From assembly GCA_012295275.1 (NCBI GenBank), contig CM022674.1, positions 9,634,260 through 9,698,259 of the forward strand: 64,000 nt of DNA, read 5' to 3'. Below are positions 1 through 13,200 of this stretch, in pieces (the stretch's first letter is position 1; each line of letters begins with the position of its first letter). The position numbers and the translations under genes were made by a program. The notes under the pieces were generated by a model. The model searched no databases. It was not told the origin of the DNA and was given only the letters and a program-made list of their open reading frames with translations. The DNA comes from Chrysomallon squamiferum (Eukaryota; Mollusca; Gastropoda; Neomphalida; Peltospiridae).

Positions 1-1197
1 CAGCCCTTTCTACTGCAATATCAATTTCTTCTTTAGTTAGACCTTTCAAAAAAAATGGTTAAATTAATACCACATGGATATTTTCTTTTTAATTTTCTTT
101 TGTTAATAAATTGTGAAAGCATTACTGAATTTAAGGATAAATTTCATTTTTAGTGCCAAGATTGCATTTTTGGTAATACAAGATATAGAGAAACAATTTA
201 TTATATATTACCCCTTGAAAGACTGTAAATTGTTTTTTTCTATCTATCTACATAATGTATGTATATGCACGAATGTATTTGTATTTGCAAACAATTGCAT
301 GAGTATCAGAAATGTTACCTTTTCTTTCTAGAAATGCCTTTTTCTGATATAAAGGACTTTGCCTGACTCTGACATTCTGCAAAAACTTAACAGCAGTTGA
401 AATCTATAATAAATGAAAAAAGAAATACTTCTTATTTATTATATTTATTGAATTTCATAATGACTCCTCATAACCAGATTCCAGAAGATTGTGTAGTGTG
501 TATGTGTGTGCACATATACAAAATTGTAAAATTTCAATGAAATCAGAGTTCAGTTTTACATATCATGTTTTATCTATTTCCAAATTTCAATTTTAAGCTG
601 AATATTTGTGAAACAAAGTATTTTAAGTAAATGTCAAAAAAAAAAAAAACATTCAATATAACAAAAGCAAGTTTAAATCATTCTCTCAAGTTTGGAATAT
701 TTAGATATGTAACTAACACTTTAAGTAATATTCCCTGATAAAGTACTTAAATGCAAAGATAATTATTAAAATACAATTTTCACATAAATGTAATATATAT
801 AAATTGATTTATATATACAAACCAGATTTTCTCGTGGACTCTCAGTAGGTGCTAGCACATCTTTGGTAACTTCCACTGTCTGAAAAGACATTCATGATCT
901 ATCAATCACAGAAGAAAAAAAAATGTTACAAATATTCCAAGGAAATAATTTTGTTTATAGATATTAAATTGATCAGTGAATGTGGGTAAATTAAAATGTT
1001 GTCTGAATGATAATATTATTTCCAAAAAAATATTGCATTTTATTCTTTTAGGACCACTATTCCTGCTGACTTGTTATATTTAATTTTCTGCATGCTCTAC
1101 TGAGACCTGATTACAGTCGTTTTAAGTATGATTTTCACCTGTCATGAAGAAGGTATACTTTTTAATTGCAAATACAAAACCAATTTACTTTGTTGAT

Positions 1198-1251
<54 letters not shown>

Positions 1252-2515
1252 TTCATATACGTACTAATAAATGCAGGAAGAATGCACAACTTCTACAAAA
1301 ACAATGTTTTGGTCAGCTATAAAAGATATTGCCTCCTCAGTATTAGTATACAATTGTTTGTTTTCTATACTGTATTTTTAAGGTGTTATCAACTATTAGC
1401 ATTTTTAATGTAGAAAATATTCAAACAAATGTTATTCACCTCTATGTAATAATTACTCTCCAACAAAACGCTGGATATCTAGGTTCAGATGTAATAACAG
1501 TATGTATTATGTACAATATAACATTTATCTTCTTTTTGATGGAGCTATGAACTAGCCTATTTGTATATCTTTTATTTATTTATTTATTTATTACTTTTTT
1601 TTTTTAATTCTCATTATTTATACTTATTATGTGCTGTATATAAATTTATAAAAGTAATGTAATTCTATGGAGTTAAATAAATACAGAATCATAAAGTAAT
1701 GTTAGGTAAAGTTAGGTCTTGACATACATTATATGTGTTAGTTTAGTGACATCATGACATGTATGTTGTTCACTGAGTCCCAATAAAATCTCACATATTT
1801 CTTGGCATTCTTCTTTAATGGTTTCTTAACTCTCTGAGACAGAGACATATTGGGTAATCACATATTAGGTCATTTTATTTGAATTAGTACTTCTACAGAT
1901 CACCGTAGATTTATTAAGTTTCCGGTTGTAATATATTATATAATATATAATATTATAATATAGCTACATGCTGCAATGACGCCTGTTAAAATTTGATAAA
2001 ATTAAAACTGCTCTGGTAGCATTACACTTCTGATGAAATACAAGGCAACACTTGCCATGCCTCCTAAAAATTAAATCATATCATTGTGTGTGTGTGTGCG
2101 TGTGTGTGTGTGTGTGTAACTTTATAATTAATAATTTTGGAAATTTCACCGCCACCCGAGTAGAAATGTTGCCTATTACACTGAGGGACATTGCTTACAA
2201 AGAAAATTTAATGAAAGTTGCAGTATTTGAGATATAATAAATTACTCCAACATGTATTCTGAATTATTCATCAACAATCATTGTTTAACAGATTTTTCTG
2301 AGCTGGTGGGGCAGATGTTCGAAACCTGTCGTTGAATGAATGGGCTTAAGTGCTCAAAATGTCTCCCGTTATATCAACCCAACTATAAAGTTAATCACGG
2401 GCAAAAAATTAATAAACAAATTATTTATTCGATTAATCATTTAATGATGTAAAACATCGAATGAATAAACCAAAATAAATGATAAATAAACTACCTTCTC
2501 TGTTTCATCTGCCAT
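1..2515 (-). CDS. PEX14: PEX14 (peroxin-14), 5' part, four coding exons, gene continues left of window
   Basis: Peroxisomal membrane docking protein that receives the import receptor PEX5 with PEX13. Coding exons on the minus strand: 2495-2515 (ATG at 2515, MADETEK, phase 0, donor GTAGTT); 823-879 (acceptor TTTTCAG, phase 0, includes the family stretch PTESPRENL); 319-403 (starts [10 protein letters not shown], then VRVRQSPL, ends at phase 1); and 1-42 ([14 protein letters not shown], cut by the window edge). Phases match at every junction. These pieces spell the conserved N-terminal Pex14 domain (PRENL...TAVKFLQ...SPL...KAFL...KGLT.EEID), which binds PEX5 WxxxF motifs. The transmembrane and coiled-coil parts lie outside the window. 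Intron 1 is about 1.6 kb and the others a few hundred bases. The start is 127 bp from the splice donor of the DFFA leader exon, so the two genes probably share a promoter. Identity is recognised from motifs; gene symbol confidence is high. Confidence 0.88.
404..822 (-). other. PEX14 intron 2 (AT-rich, nothing else seen)
   Basis: About 420 bases between PEX14 coding exons 2 and 3. AT-rich with an A-run near 640. I see no coding potential or mobile element. Confidence 0.7.
880..2494 (-). other. PEX14 intron 1 with simple repeats and a possible SINE scrap
   Basis: The first PEX14 intron holds an (ATA)n run (1201-1249), TTTA repeats near 1567, a (TG)n run (2085-2117), and near 2300-2400 a less AT-rich stretch containing GTTCGAAACC, which resembles a pol III B box. 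Short open frames here come from the repeats and are not genes. Confidence 0.6.
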
Positions 2516-2642
2516 TTTGAAGTTGGGGAATACTTAATGGTTCAAAGTTCAAAGCTACAATAATAATGGGCATTGACCAATCAAAATATCTTTTCCATCA
2601 CTCGTATCAGTTATATCGAGAGGAAAGAATAACTACTTTCAG
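2516..2642. promoter_or_regulatory. Putative bidirectional PEX14/DFFA promoter with CCAAT box
   Basis: Only 127 bp separate the PEX14 start codon (minus) from the inferred donor of the DFFA leader exon (plus, TTTCAG|GTAAAT, exon end 2642). A CCAAT box lies at 2577-2581 (GACCAATC), the usual NF-Y site of head-to-head housekeeping pairs. No TATA box is evident. The transcription starts themselves cannot be placed from sequence alone. Confidence 0.5.
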
Positions 2643-3793
2643 GTAAATCACTAAATGTGTTTGTTAATTTCGTCAACTTTGATTTCATGAAATCTCTAAA
2701 CTCAGAACTGTGTAATTACTGCAGCAAAATAGTGTTAAATTTCACAACATTACTGGACACACAGACACGAAGAATGAGAATGTGTGACTGTTAATATGGA
2801 CTGTAGCTTAGCGTATACTCTCACACTGATATATATTTTTTTAAATAATAATTCTTTTGATGACCCCTTTTAAGATTATGCAAATTTTTAATTTAAGTTA
2901 AAATGGCACGATTCAGGCTCAGGTACCATGAATCTTAATATTCTTTCATTTACAGGCAGTAAAAACAAAATAATAATAATAAATAAATAATTTTTAAAAA
3001 CCAAAAAAAACAAACAACCGGGGCTACAAACGTACGAAGGGTTGGCTGTTAAACTGAGTTCATTCAGTGAATACAAAAATGAAAATGAGCATGAGTTTAA
3101 GTTTATAACCACGTTTTAAGCACCGCATTGAAATAACTGAATAGGTATATTTGTTGTTTTCTCTGTCCATGTAATGCACAACATTCAAAGTTCAATTTTA
3201 GGGCAAGCTCAACAAAATCACTGAAAATCCTACAGGACCTTATTTTATAAGAAACTTTTATTGGTCGTCAGTCTGTTAATATATTTAAAGATTATATCAT
3301 CTCTTATTAACTGCTTAATTCAGACATTACAAAATATGCCAGCAACTTGGAATTAGCACTACAGACTTCTTTTTTATAGCCAGAACATAATTATTTATAG
3401 GATCATCTTAGATGCATCGTTGGGGTACTGGACTGTAAAAATCATAGTACAGAGTGGTTCATTCCTGCAGTATAACAATCATTGTCTTACAGACTGGCTG
3501 ACATTTTCTAGTCACCCACATCAGATATTTGAATGCTTCAATCTGTGGTGAATACGTATAATAAAATAGAGTTCATTCCATTATCATGATTATGTGTTAA
3601 ACTTATAAGGTAGATTATAGGTGTTAACTGGTTCTCAGTATTGATGAGGTGTAATAAACTTAGTTCAGATATTTCACATAACGTGAGCATCATTTCAGTA
3701 ATAATGTAAAATTGTTACAAATTTTAGTGAAAGTCACCATGGGATTTTTTTTTAATCAATTGTTATTACTATTATTATATATTTAAATTACAG
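2643..3793 (+). other. DFFA leader intron
   Basis: Between the inferred non-coding leader exon (donor at 2643) and the first coding exon (acceptor AG at 3792-3793). AT-rich, with no supported coding sequence. Reading it as an intron depends on the inferred leader exon. Confidence 0.5.
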
Positions 3794-3831
3794 GTGAAAG
3801 CATAAAAATAAAAAGCAGAAACACAAATTCA

Positions 3832-5342
3832 ATGAATAGCCCGAGACCATTTAAGATTTGGAGCAGTGATCGTAGCAACAAGAAGTCTGTAACTGCTTCA
3901 TCACTTGATGAGCTCATTAGAAAAGGTAAAGTTTTATACTGATGCAGAATCATAATACTTTTAGTCTCACATTTTAAATGATTTATTTTTAAAAACTGAT
4001 GACAATAATTAAATATAAATCATAATAAAATGAAAAATATAAAAAGAATATCCCAGTAAAAGTTATTGTTAATAATATTTATTTAAAGTTGATATTGCCC
4101 ATGTGTAATGAATTTGTAAAATAATTATCAGTTTGGAGCTTTAAATTGAACTGAACATTGTTTAATATCTTGTTTCAGCATTTACTACATGGGAATATGT
4201 AAAATAGTCAGTAATAGGTTTAAGTATTATAATTTCTGTTTAAGGAAAGATTAAGCTTGGTTTGTCTGAATCAGAAAAAATATGTCTGGTTTTAAATGAG
4301 GATGGCACTGAAGTTGATGAAGAGGATTACTTTACATTTCTGCCTTATAATTCTACTCTGTTAGTGCTGAGACCATCAGAAAAATGGCATCCCCAGGGAT
4401 CAGGTCAATACTGCAGCTTTCTTTCTACAAACTGAACTTTAATTGTTTTTTGTAACAAATAAATGAACTATTTTCTTTCAATATTTTTTGAATAAATTAT
4501 TAGTATTGGTAGTAGTTCCAGGTATAGTTTATAAGATAAAATTAATCCTAACTAACTGTAAACTTAAAAATATTATTAACTGTTTTCATTTTTATGGTTA
4601 ATTGTAAACAACATAAAAGTTACCTACTACAAAACTGAAAATGTAAATTGTATAACAATTTTGGATCCAGAATGCATTTGATTTTTATTATTATTTAACA
4701 GGTACAAATGAGGAATATATTTATCTGTTTTACAGAAAGAATATATTAGTTAACTGGATCTCATATTAGAATTAATATTAAAAACAATTTAAAATTTTGT
4801 TTTAATAACACAGAAGAATTTGCCCGAGATGAACCTGACTTCATGGCAGCAGAGGAAACTCTGTCAGAACATGTGAAACAATTGGTGCTGAATCTCAAGA
4901 AAGATGTTTCAAGAATTATTACTTTCTCTAATGAAGACTTACAGGTGCGTGGATAATAAACAGCTGTTTAGACTTCATATTAATTACCTTAATTTACATT
5001 TCTTTATTCATATTGACATAGCAAGTTGAAGCAGATTAAAAACCTCATTTGTATACTATGTTAGATGTATCAAATGTTTTTATATTCAGACAGAAACAGA
5101 ATTTAAAAATATTTTTCCTTTGACAGCAAATTGTTGACATTTCAACAGAAAGCTTATCAGCCCTGTTACAGGACACAGAAAGTTACGCCAAGGCATTACA
5201 GGAATCCTGTCAGCGACATCTTGATGAACGGAACCAGACTACTGAGGCTATTGATTTGTTACGTTTGTACCACAAGGCAAGACAAGTCAGTCCATATGTG
5301 GAAAATGATCCCACTAAGAAGAGGAAGACAGACAATTTGTAA
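3832..5342 (+). CDS. DFFA: DFFA/ICAD-like DNA fragmentation factor subunit (CIDE-N plus DFF-C)
   Basis: Chaperone and inhibitor of the apoptotic nuclease CAD/DFFB; caspase cleavage of ICAD frees the nuclease. Coding exons: 3832-3925 (phase 1 end), 4245-4403 (phase 1), 4814-4944 (phase 0), 5127-5342 (stop TAA). They join to exactly 600 nt, giving 199 residues. The first exon opens at an acceptor (3793), and ATG 3832 gives MNSPRPFKIW, i.e. it starts right at the CIDE-N domain (residues ~4-75: RPFKIW, LVLNEDGTEVDEEDYF, LLVLRPSEKW). Residues ~90-180 form a helical DFF-C-like region (LSEHVKQLVLNLKKDV, ITFSNEDLQ, LRLYHKARQ). No HKH nuclease motif is present, so this is the inhibitor and not DFFB. 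The tail TKKRKTDNL looks like a nuclear localisation signal. It is shorter than human DFFA (331 residues) because the middle linker is short. AATAAA lies at 5592. Confidence 0.85.
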
Positions 5343-7555
5343 ATATTCATCAAGTATTACTGTTATTAGACATATATTCATGGGGACTTTATTTTCTATA
5401 TTTTTTTACTGTTAAATTTGACTTAAAACATTCCAAACAAATGAAACAATTACCCATAATACAGTGATTTTAAAAGAAGTTGGTTTGATTCTTACTTATT
5501 TCATGATCATTGCCTAACAGCAAGAAGACAAAGTATATTTTTAAATGTTATCTTCAGTTTATAACATAACCACTATGGGTTGGTTAAGTTAAATAAAAAT
5601 ACAGTAATATATTAATATTGCATGAAGAATGGGCCCATGCTCTTGAAAAGGATACAGATTTGGGGGCTGCAGACTCTGGATGATGGTGGCATATTCATGA
5701 GCAGATTCAGAATCTGAAAACATCTGCTAAGGAAATAAGCAGGCTCCTGTACAGATGACTGTACAAAGTTTCATAACCTGTCATCATTAGTTTATGAAAT
5801 ACACCAGCATGTTTTGAATAGTTTTCATTGAAAATAGCCATTTTGAATAATTAGGAATGTTTCTAATTTTTATACCCCTCTTTCTATAAACAACATTAGA
5901 CAATGCACCCATTTTCAAATGGCGAAGCTGAGTTTTCATCAGAAGTAACAAAAATCTTCATTCATTGCTACTATGTAGGATCATTGTTCCTTTCTGAATT
6001 CTGTTAATGGTCAAGAAAATAATAATAATAAAAGAAAACAGGTACCTTTCAAAAGTAGAAGGTGAAAAAAAACAATGTTTTGTTGATTATTGATGGTAAT
6101 AAATAAAATATTGCCTTAATTTAAATAAATATAGTACTGGCTAGATTATTCTCATGAAGACATATATTCTATTAATAAAATACATAAGACAGATTAGTTA
6201 AATTATTTATTAATTTCTTGCATATGGAAAAAAATAAAATAATATACTAAAAGTCAAGAAAAACAATAACAACTGTATGCAAAAGTTCATACTCTTGTTA
6301 ATAAAGATAAAGTCCAGCTTTGATATACTGACTACTTAATAAAATATATATAATAATATGTTATAATAATAGTTTATGTTCAATTAGTGTTATAATACAT
6401 ATATCATCAATATAGGTACATTCAAATAATATAAAAATGTGTAATTGATTATTTTAACCATTGTTTTTGGAACAAAGTTGTTGTTTTGTATATTCTTATA
6501 TTTGTTAGTAAAAATAATGTATTAACACAGAAATAAAATTTTACTGCATGCAATATAGCAAATACATATAAAAATTAAAACGGTAATTTTCTATTTGGCC
6601 ATAGCAAAAACAAGAAATAAAGCAATATTATATCACAATAATTTAAAATATTAATACTGATTCACAAGTAAACTAATACAAAATACATTTTAATACTGTA
6701 GAAGTGACATTAATAAACTGTTACAGGAATCAACTAATATCTTCCATCATTTAAATGTTATAATACTGTAGAGAAATTAACAATAATTTTCATCATTTAA
6801 ATGATATAATACTGTTTGCATGATAAATAGTTTTTGTTCTTTTAAACCAATAAAAAGTTCAGTTTTGTAATATTTTTGGCATCGTATTCAAAACGCAATG
6901 AAATAAACCTTTTATCAAAATAAGTTTTTTGTTTATTTTTGTTATTTTATAAATATCAATAAAGAAACCCTCAATACTTATTTTGTTGAAAACAAAACAA
7001 AACAAAAAAAAACAGTGAATATTTTTAACATAATCTACAGGTTGAAGATATCTTACAATAAATATTATTTCATAAAATCATTAAAGCTATGTAAAGTGTA
7101 TTTGAAATTTAAATTAATTTGTTGTTTTGACTTGGACACTGTTTTTAATTGCTACATGTAGTCCTGAATCTGAAAAAGTAATTTTGTATAGGGGATCAAC
7201 AACCAATATTACGAAAAAAAAACACTCTAATGTTTGGAAAAATAAATACAATATTCAAAAAAATATATTTAAAAGAATCCAGATGATTTTGTGTATATTT
7301 GCTTTCATATTGTTTACTGTTGGGTTTTTTTGGTCAGGGAGTGTTCAGTGTCCAAAATATCATATATAAATTTAAATACAAGTAACTTACAAAATTGATC
7401 TGATGTTTGAAAAAACCCAGACAGGAAGTTAGATTATTTCTTTAACAAATTACATTTAAGATTCATTGTGTTTTTTAAATATCACTCCAATCATTTTTAT
7501 ATAGGTGTTATACTGAAAACTAAATTATTATCTTCTTGGAGGATAAGACAGCTGC
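5343..7555. other. DFFA 3' UTR and intergenic AT-rich spacer
   Basis: About 2.2 kb between the DFFA stop and the end of the CFAP107-like gene. It holds a DFFA poly(A) signal (AATAAA at 5592), abundant AATAAA-like words, and a short duplication (near 6738 and 6790, sharing TCATTTAAATG.TATAATACTG). No coding evidence. Confidence 0.6.
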
Positions 7556-9285
7556 TCAACAAGAGACATCTGTGAGATTGTTTTCAATCTTCTCTGGTAC
7601 CTTGAAGGCTGACACATTTCTCAGATTGAAGTTTTGGTTTGTCAGGTTGTATTTATGCAGTTTTGTTGATTCTTCTCTTGGGTTGGCACATCTTAGTTTA
7701 TTCAAGTTATCAGGCTCAGGTTGTCGTGGATCAGGAAATACATCTTTGGAAATAATTTCACGTGGATTTTTAGTGTATGATAATGAATATATGGAAAAGT
7801 AGTCCCCTAGCTTCTGTTCTGCTACTTGCTTTTCCCATTTTTTCTGCTTGCTGGACAGTAATCCAAAATTTGTTGGTTCATCTGTAAAATGATTAAGATT
7901 ATATGAATATTGGCTTAACTCACACTGAGATTCTTGATGTGGAGTATTTATAAAATGTTTGATGAAATTTATCCAATGATTAGATTAACGTATAACTTTG
8001 GTACTAGGATCAAAAGAAAATGTTGAACATAGAATTCACAGTAAAGATGTCTTTAGTGAATGTAACTGTATTAACTACATTAAACTGTAAATTTACTTAC
8101 GCTGTAATGGATAGTCAGATTTTTCTGGAATCCACTGCAATTTGTGACCATTCCATTTTCTCAGTTTGTTTGTTTTCTCATTTTCTATCCATCTGCCATT
8201 GTAAAACTCATCATATCCAGATACCATATTGCTGGAAAATTTGTTGCCATCATGATGGTTTATAAGATGTTCTCGTTTCAGACCAGCATTTCTTGTTGCT
8301 GCATTACGACGGACAATGACATCTGGTTTACATGTACCATAAGCTCGGAAGTCTATTCTATGTGTGCTGTTGTGGTCATAATTTCTTTTATCATACTGTA
8401 AAAAGTATGTATTTAAATATAGAGGCATTTTTCTATATCTCAACACAAAATTATTACTTATAAATTAAATATTAATACTGAGCTGTTCAAAATAAATATT
8501 ATAGTAATATTTTATTCTAAGTTTAGACTACATGTATTATAGTTATGGGAAAGTAGAAGTTTATACAAATAGGTATTCACAAAAAAAAAAAAAAAAAAGT
8601 CAACAGCAATTTTATTTCATTTTAGACCTATTTATAATTAATTTTGTCAAGTATTATAATGAAAGCCAACAAGATGCTGAAAACAATTTATAATTCACCT
8701 GGATTAATATTTCATCAATAATACAAAATAAATAAGTGTAAGATAATAATAAAAAATAAAATTTAACAATGTGAAAATTTCAATAATGCTTTTTACTTAA
8801 CAGAGTTTAGAAATAATAATATATAAATAAATTAAATAATCCTAATGCGTGGCACTTTCCATATGTCATAACACAATGTCACAAAAAAGCTAAAGCTTGA
8901 TATAATCAATCATTCAAATGAAAATGCTATTATTATTATTATTGATGATGGTGTAAAATGTACATCATACTGTCCACAGATAATGTATATTAACAAAACT
9001 AATTTTTTTCTAACAGTTAATTTTATAGTTTTGTTTTTAGGCACCAGCCAAATCTGATGATGATATACGTCAAATTTTCTCACCAGTAAAAATTGGTTTT
9101 TAATGTTTCAAAATAAATTATCGACTAGCTGATCTAGTAATAACATTAAATTAATATTATTAGTACTAACGACATACTCGGAGTCTTTCTTCAAACCAGT
9201 TTCCAATTAGAACTGCTGGTGAATATCTCTGTTCAATCCTCCAGCAAGGAATGTTTATCATCTGTTGTGATGGTACTGTCGCCAT
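7556..9285 (-). CDS. CFAP107: CFAP107-like (C1orf158-like) ciliary microtubule inner protein
   Basis: Three coding exons on the minus strand: 9178-9285 (ATG at 9285, donor GTATGT, phase 0), 8101-8395 (acceptor TTTTTACAG, donor C|GTAAGT, phase 1), 7556-7881 (acceptor ATTTTACAG, stop TGA). The total is 729 nt, 242 residues, with all phases consistent. Diagnostic stretches are WRIEQRYSPAVLIGNWFEER (residues 15-34), LKREHLINHHDG, GYDEFYNGRW, and RKWNGHKLQWIPEKSDYPL followed by PTNFGLL. These fit what I recall of vertebrate C1orf158/CFAP107, a doublet-microtubule inner protein of motile axonemes. No signal peptide or membrane segment; basic and Tyr/Asn-rich, as is common in such proteins. The acidic/basic tail after residue ~150 appears lineage-specific. 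Head-to-head with the NOL7-like gene, 0.9 kb apart. The exon model is firm; the family name is moderately sure. Confidence 0.68.
8396..9177 (-). other. Intron 1 of the CFAP107-like gene
   Basis: AT-rich intron of about 780 bases with an A-run (8581-8598). Nothing else recognised. Confidence 0.7.
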
Positions 9286-10213
9286 TTCTACAGTTTGTTT
9301 GCAGCACGTATTTTCGACATAGATGAACAGAATGCGGTAACTATAACGTTGCTAGGTCTTTTGTATTAACCGGAAGTAAAACACGTTCGTTGATTTCCGG
9401 AAAATGCAATACACCAATGATATAAAATATAGCAAGAAAGTGTAGTGCTATTTCATTGTGCCGCTTTGGCAAAACAGCTCTGATTTCTCCAACAAAAAGA
9501 TCATGGTTAAATTAATTTGTGTACATCATTAAAGCGGATTATTTCTTTTATCCTCAACGCTTATTATTTAACATGAATCGTTCAGAAAAATTTAAGAAAT
9601 ACAATGATAAGTCTAATAGATGTTATGCTTTATTAGTTGCAGTTTATTAGAAATTTATTTTTATTTTTTTATTATTATTTATTTTCTTTAAATGGATAAC
9701 AACAGTTTTTAAATTTCATCACTTTTTAGTAAAAATATCAGTATGTAAAAAATAAATAAATAAATAAATTATAACAATAATTAAAGTTATGACCTGCTGG
9801 AAAAAAGTCCTTTTTCATGACTTTTTGATATTTATGACCTGTATCCTTGTATTGGAAAAAGTCCTTTTCATGACTTTTGATATTTGCAGGGTTAGTTTCG
9901 GTTATCCCAGATAATAGGAATATATGGATATGAAAATTTGGATATTTGCATATATTATATGTATTTATGTATGTATGTATCCTTGTATGTGAATAGTACG
10001 TCCATATAATCAATTAGTTTATCTGTCTGTATCTACATCTAGTTAGTGAGATAGATAGATGGATATAGATCTATAATGCATATTTATCATATTCATCTGT
10101 TGTCAAATTTTTAAAGGTTATTAAAGATTCGATTAGATATCTAATATTATTTCCCGGTAATTTGTTTAATGCTCCAGAAAAACAGAGGGAAATAAATACA
10201 AAGAAGAAACGTA
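9286..10213. promoter_or_regulatory. Head-to-head intergenic region, CFAP107-like/NOL7-like
   Basis: About 930 bases between two divergent start codons. Near 9286-9480 it is less AT-rich (ACGTTGCTAGG, CGGAAGTAAAACACG with an ETS-like CGGAAG), consistent with a promoter of the minus-strand gene. A second ETS-like core, TTTCCGG, lies at 9395-9401. Further right lies a local duplication (see the repeat at 9784) and TA-rich sequence. Transcription starts are not determinable. Confidence 0.4.
9784..9890. repeat. Tandem duplication, unit about 55 bp
   Basis: Two adjacent copies share TGACCTG, then GGAAAAAGTCC, then TTTCATGACTTTT, then GATATTT, differing by a few A/T run lengths. It lies in the spacer between the divergent genes. 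Confidence 0.75.
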
Positions 10214-13200
10214 ATGAGAGTCACACGCGCATCGCAGAAAAAGATATCGTCGAACACTCGGTTTAAGTTAGATTCAGACAATGAAGATTTTGAATCTCCA
10301 GTATTTGAAGATTTGAATTCCCGCAGCGAACAAAAGTCATCGGACGAAAGTAACGAGGAAAGCGAAAGTAAGATAATAGGTATAAACAAAAATTAGGCAA
10401 TTCTAGTTCAGTAGTTGTCTTAAAAAGATAAAATCAAAATTTTTAAAATGTACAGTTAGTACTGATGTATGCTCACTCGAGTCACTGCTGACAGTGACAC
10501 TAGACGTCTGATGACATTTTTCTCGAAATTGTGTTGCAAGTTGATTTGTTGATTTTTCTATAGGTTTTTTTTTACATTTTTTTTTTTACACATTTATTGA
10601 TTTAAATGATTTATTTTTACTTTTGAAAATCTTGAAAAACTACAAGTTTATCTTCCCCATATGTTATTAAGATAAATAATTAAATGTAAATTATATTATA
10701 CACTGACAAACATTCATTGTGTTTAACTGGCTTTAAGAATAACAAAGAAAAAGTTAAATTAATTATAGCAACATAGATTAGCCTGAAAAAAAAAATTTAA
10801 ACACATTTTATAAAAAATAATTTCAGTTCACTTTCAAGTAATTGGAAATTTTTAATAGACTGAGTAAAAGCAATACAAACACAAACTGAATTATTACAGT
10901 TTTTTCAATCCAAAGCCTTGATCTGTCAGTGAATGTTTTACTTGTTCATTGGTAACCAGATATAAAGTTTATGATTAGAAATAGGCGCTGTTTAAATGTC
11001 ACAAAAATATACTTTATGCACTAGTTCCAAGTAAAAAATGAAATAAGAATATATGCATTATTATTCATATGACATTTAAAGCAATTGTGTTTGTTAAAAA
11101 AATGAAGATGTTTGAAAATATAATTTACAGGATGGGTCAAATATGGATGAGGTGATATTAAACATTTTCAGAGAGCATAAATATATGACTGACAAAATTC
11201 AGTAAGGTAGAGGAACCTTGTTAATAAAACTGTTAAGAACTGTTTCGTTTTTTTGTTTCATTCCAAAAAAGAGAGCTCTGGTGAGAATGATGTCAATGAC
11301 CTAGTTTCTGATGATGAAGGACCTGATAGTATAAGCTTCTCAACAAGTCGAACCACAGCAGTGGCACAAATTAAAGAAACACTGAAGCAGATACATGATG
11401 AAAAATCTAAACAGAAGATAAAAAGGAAACAGAAAGATGATCTTTATAAAGAACAGAAGGTATGATGTCTTTTAGAATTATGTTTTCATGTTTCTGCCTC
11501 TCCCAAGTCTTTCATTTGACTAGATATTTTTGGAAGTGTTTTTTTGTAATAATTGCATTCATTAGTTTAAAAAATTGCAGAGTATAAATTCTGTGTATCG
11601 TTGGGAAACTAACATATCAGTATAATATTCTTCTTTCCAGAATAATCTTCCCATTACATACAGTGATTGCATGACATATATATATATATCTGTAAGCACA
11701 CTTATCCAACTTTTGTTTGTTTCCAGAGAACAAAATTACAAAAGTTAGCCTCCAGCAAACTGCCTGATGACATTTTAGATTCTTTAACAAATGTAACTGA
11801 AACGAAACCACCTGAAAAGTGCAAACATGTTGCTATTAATGAATCAGGTAAGTATTCTACAATTCTCCTCCCATTAAAAGTAACAGTTTGTTTGATTTTT
11901 TCCCTTCTTTAAATTAAAATGTGTTTTTAGTTCACTAAAACTAACTTCATAAATACTGTACATATTTAAATTTAATAATATCATCATTAAACTGTATTTT
12001 TTTATTATGTTTTTCATTATATTGCCATGGAATGAAATGAGAATCACAGCCAAATTCAGCTTCCAGGGACACAACTCTAAAAGTTTTATTTGTTTAACAT
12101 TATCATTATCATTATTTTTTAATTAATATTATTAATTAGTTTATTATCTGTTTTTATTTTATGTATATATATATTTTTCAGTGCCTGTGTTTTTGTATGT
12201 TTTTAGTAATGTTACAGATATATTTCATCCGTTTTAGATATAGTGTAGTTTAAAAAAAAAAAATTAATAAATTCTGTTTCACATATTAAGTTAGTTATAT
12301 AGAATTATATTTTTGTTTATACAGGGGAAAAAAGACATATTGATGCACCAAAGAATGAACATATTCAAGAAAATGATAATTTCATTCCCCTCGAAAGGTA
12401 AATTAATATATTTTGGTTAATGCTAAAAACTGTTAAGAACATTTTTTTTTAAGATTGTATTGTGTAAAAAATTCTTTTAATTGTATGTTTCAGGATTCTA
12501 GGGCATTTCCCCCTTCCCCAAATCATTTCCCCCCATATCTCTATTATATCATAATATTATTATATTATAATATACTATTATTAACATTATGTATATTATA
12601 TTATTTTAATATTTTAAGCTTATTAATATCTTATTTTATTAATTGATGGGGTGTTTCTGGGCAGGGGAATGAGCAGATGTAATTGTGATAAACATAAAAA
12701 GGCTGGTTTTTCTTCAGTGAATGAATTAGCATTAGTTAATTACAATTAAGATTGTTTGTAATGTTAATTCCCTGGATTTTTCTTATTGTATTAATTGTAA
12801 GTTGTGATTGTGTTTAATTACCATGGTTCATTTTATTGAAGTTAACTAATTACGTTTGCTTGAATCAAAGAAATTAATTTACAAATCAAACAACTACTTG
12901 TGAGAACTACCCCATAGGACAAGGTACTCTTTGAGGATATAAAAGGAGGTAATATCTTAGTATGAGTCAATTACTTTCAAAACTAACAATAGCTTCTGTT
13001 ACTTCTACATGTGGCAATGATAAGATAGTTATAGATGGCTACATTTATGTGAAGCAGAAGGATCTCGCAAGAGGTGTGGTGTTGTATGAGTGTGAAATAC
13101 GTAGACGAGGAAAGGTTAATAGTGGACAGTGTAAGGCTACGGTCAAGATGGAGAAGTGGGCCAATTGTTGGCAGATCTGAAGCAATACAAGTTTGGGCAA

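Noticed and set aside
8020-8401. Plus-strand frames over 8.0-8.4 kb
   Set aside because: Antisense shadows of exon 2 of the CFAP107-like gene on the minus strand.
10147-10389. Minus-strand Ser-rich frame
   Set aside because: Antisense shadow of exon 1 of the NOL7-like gene.
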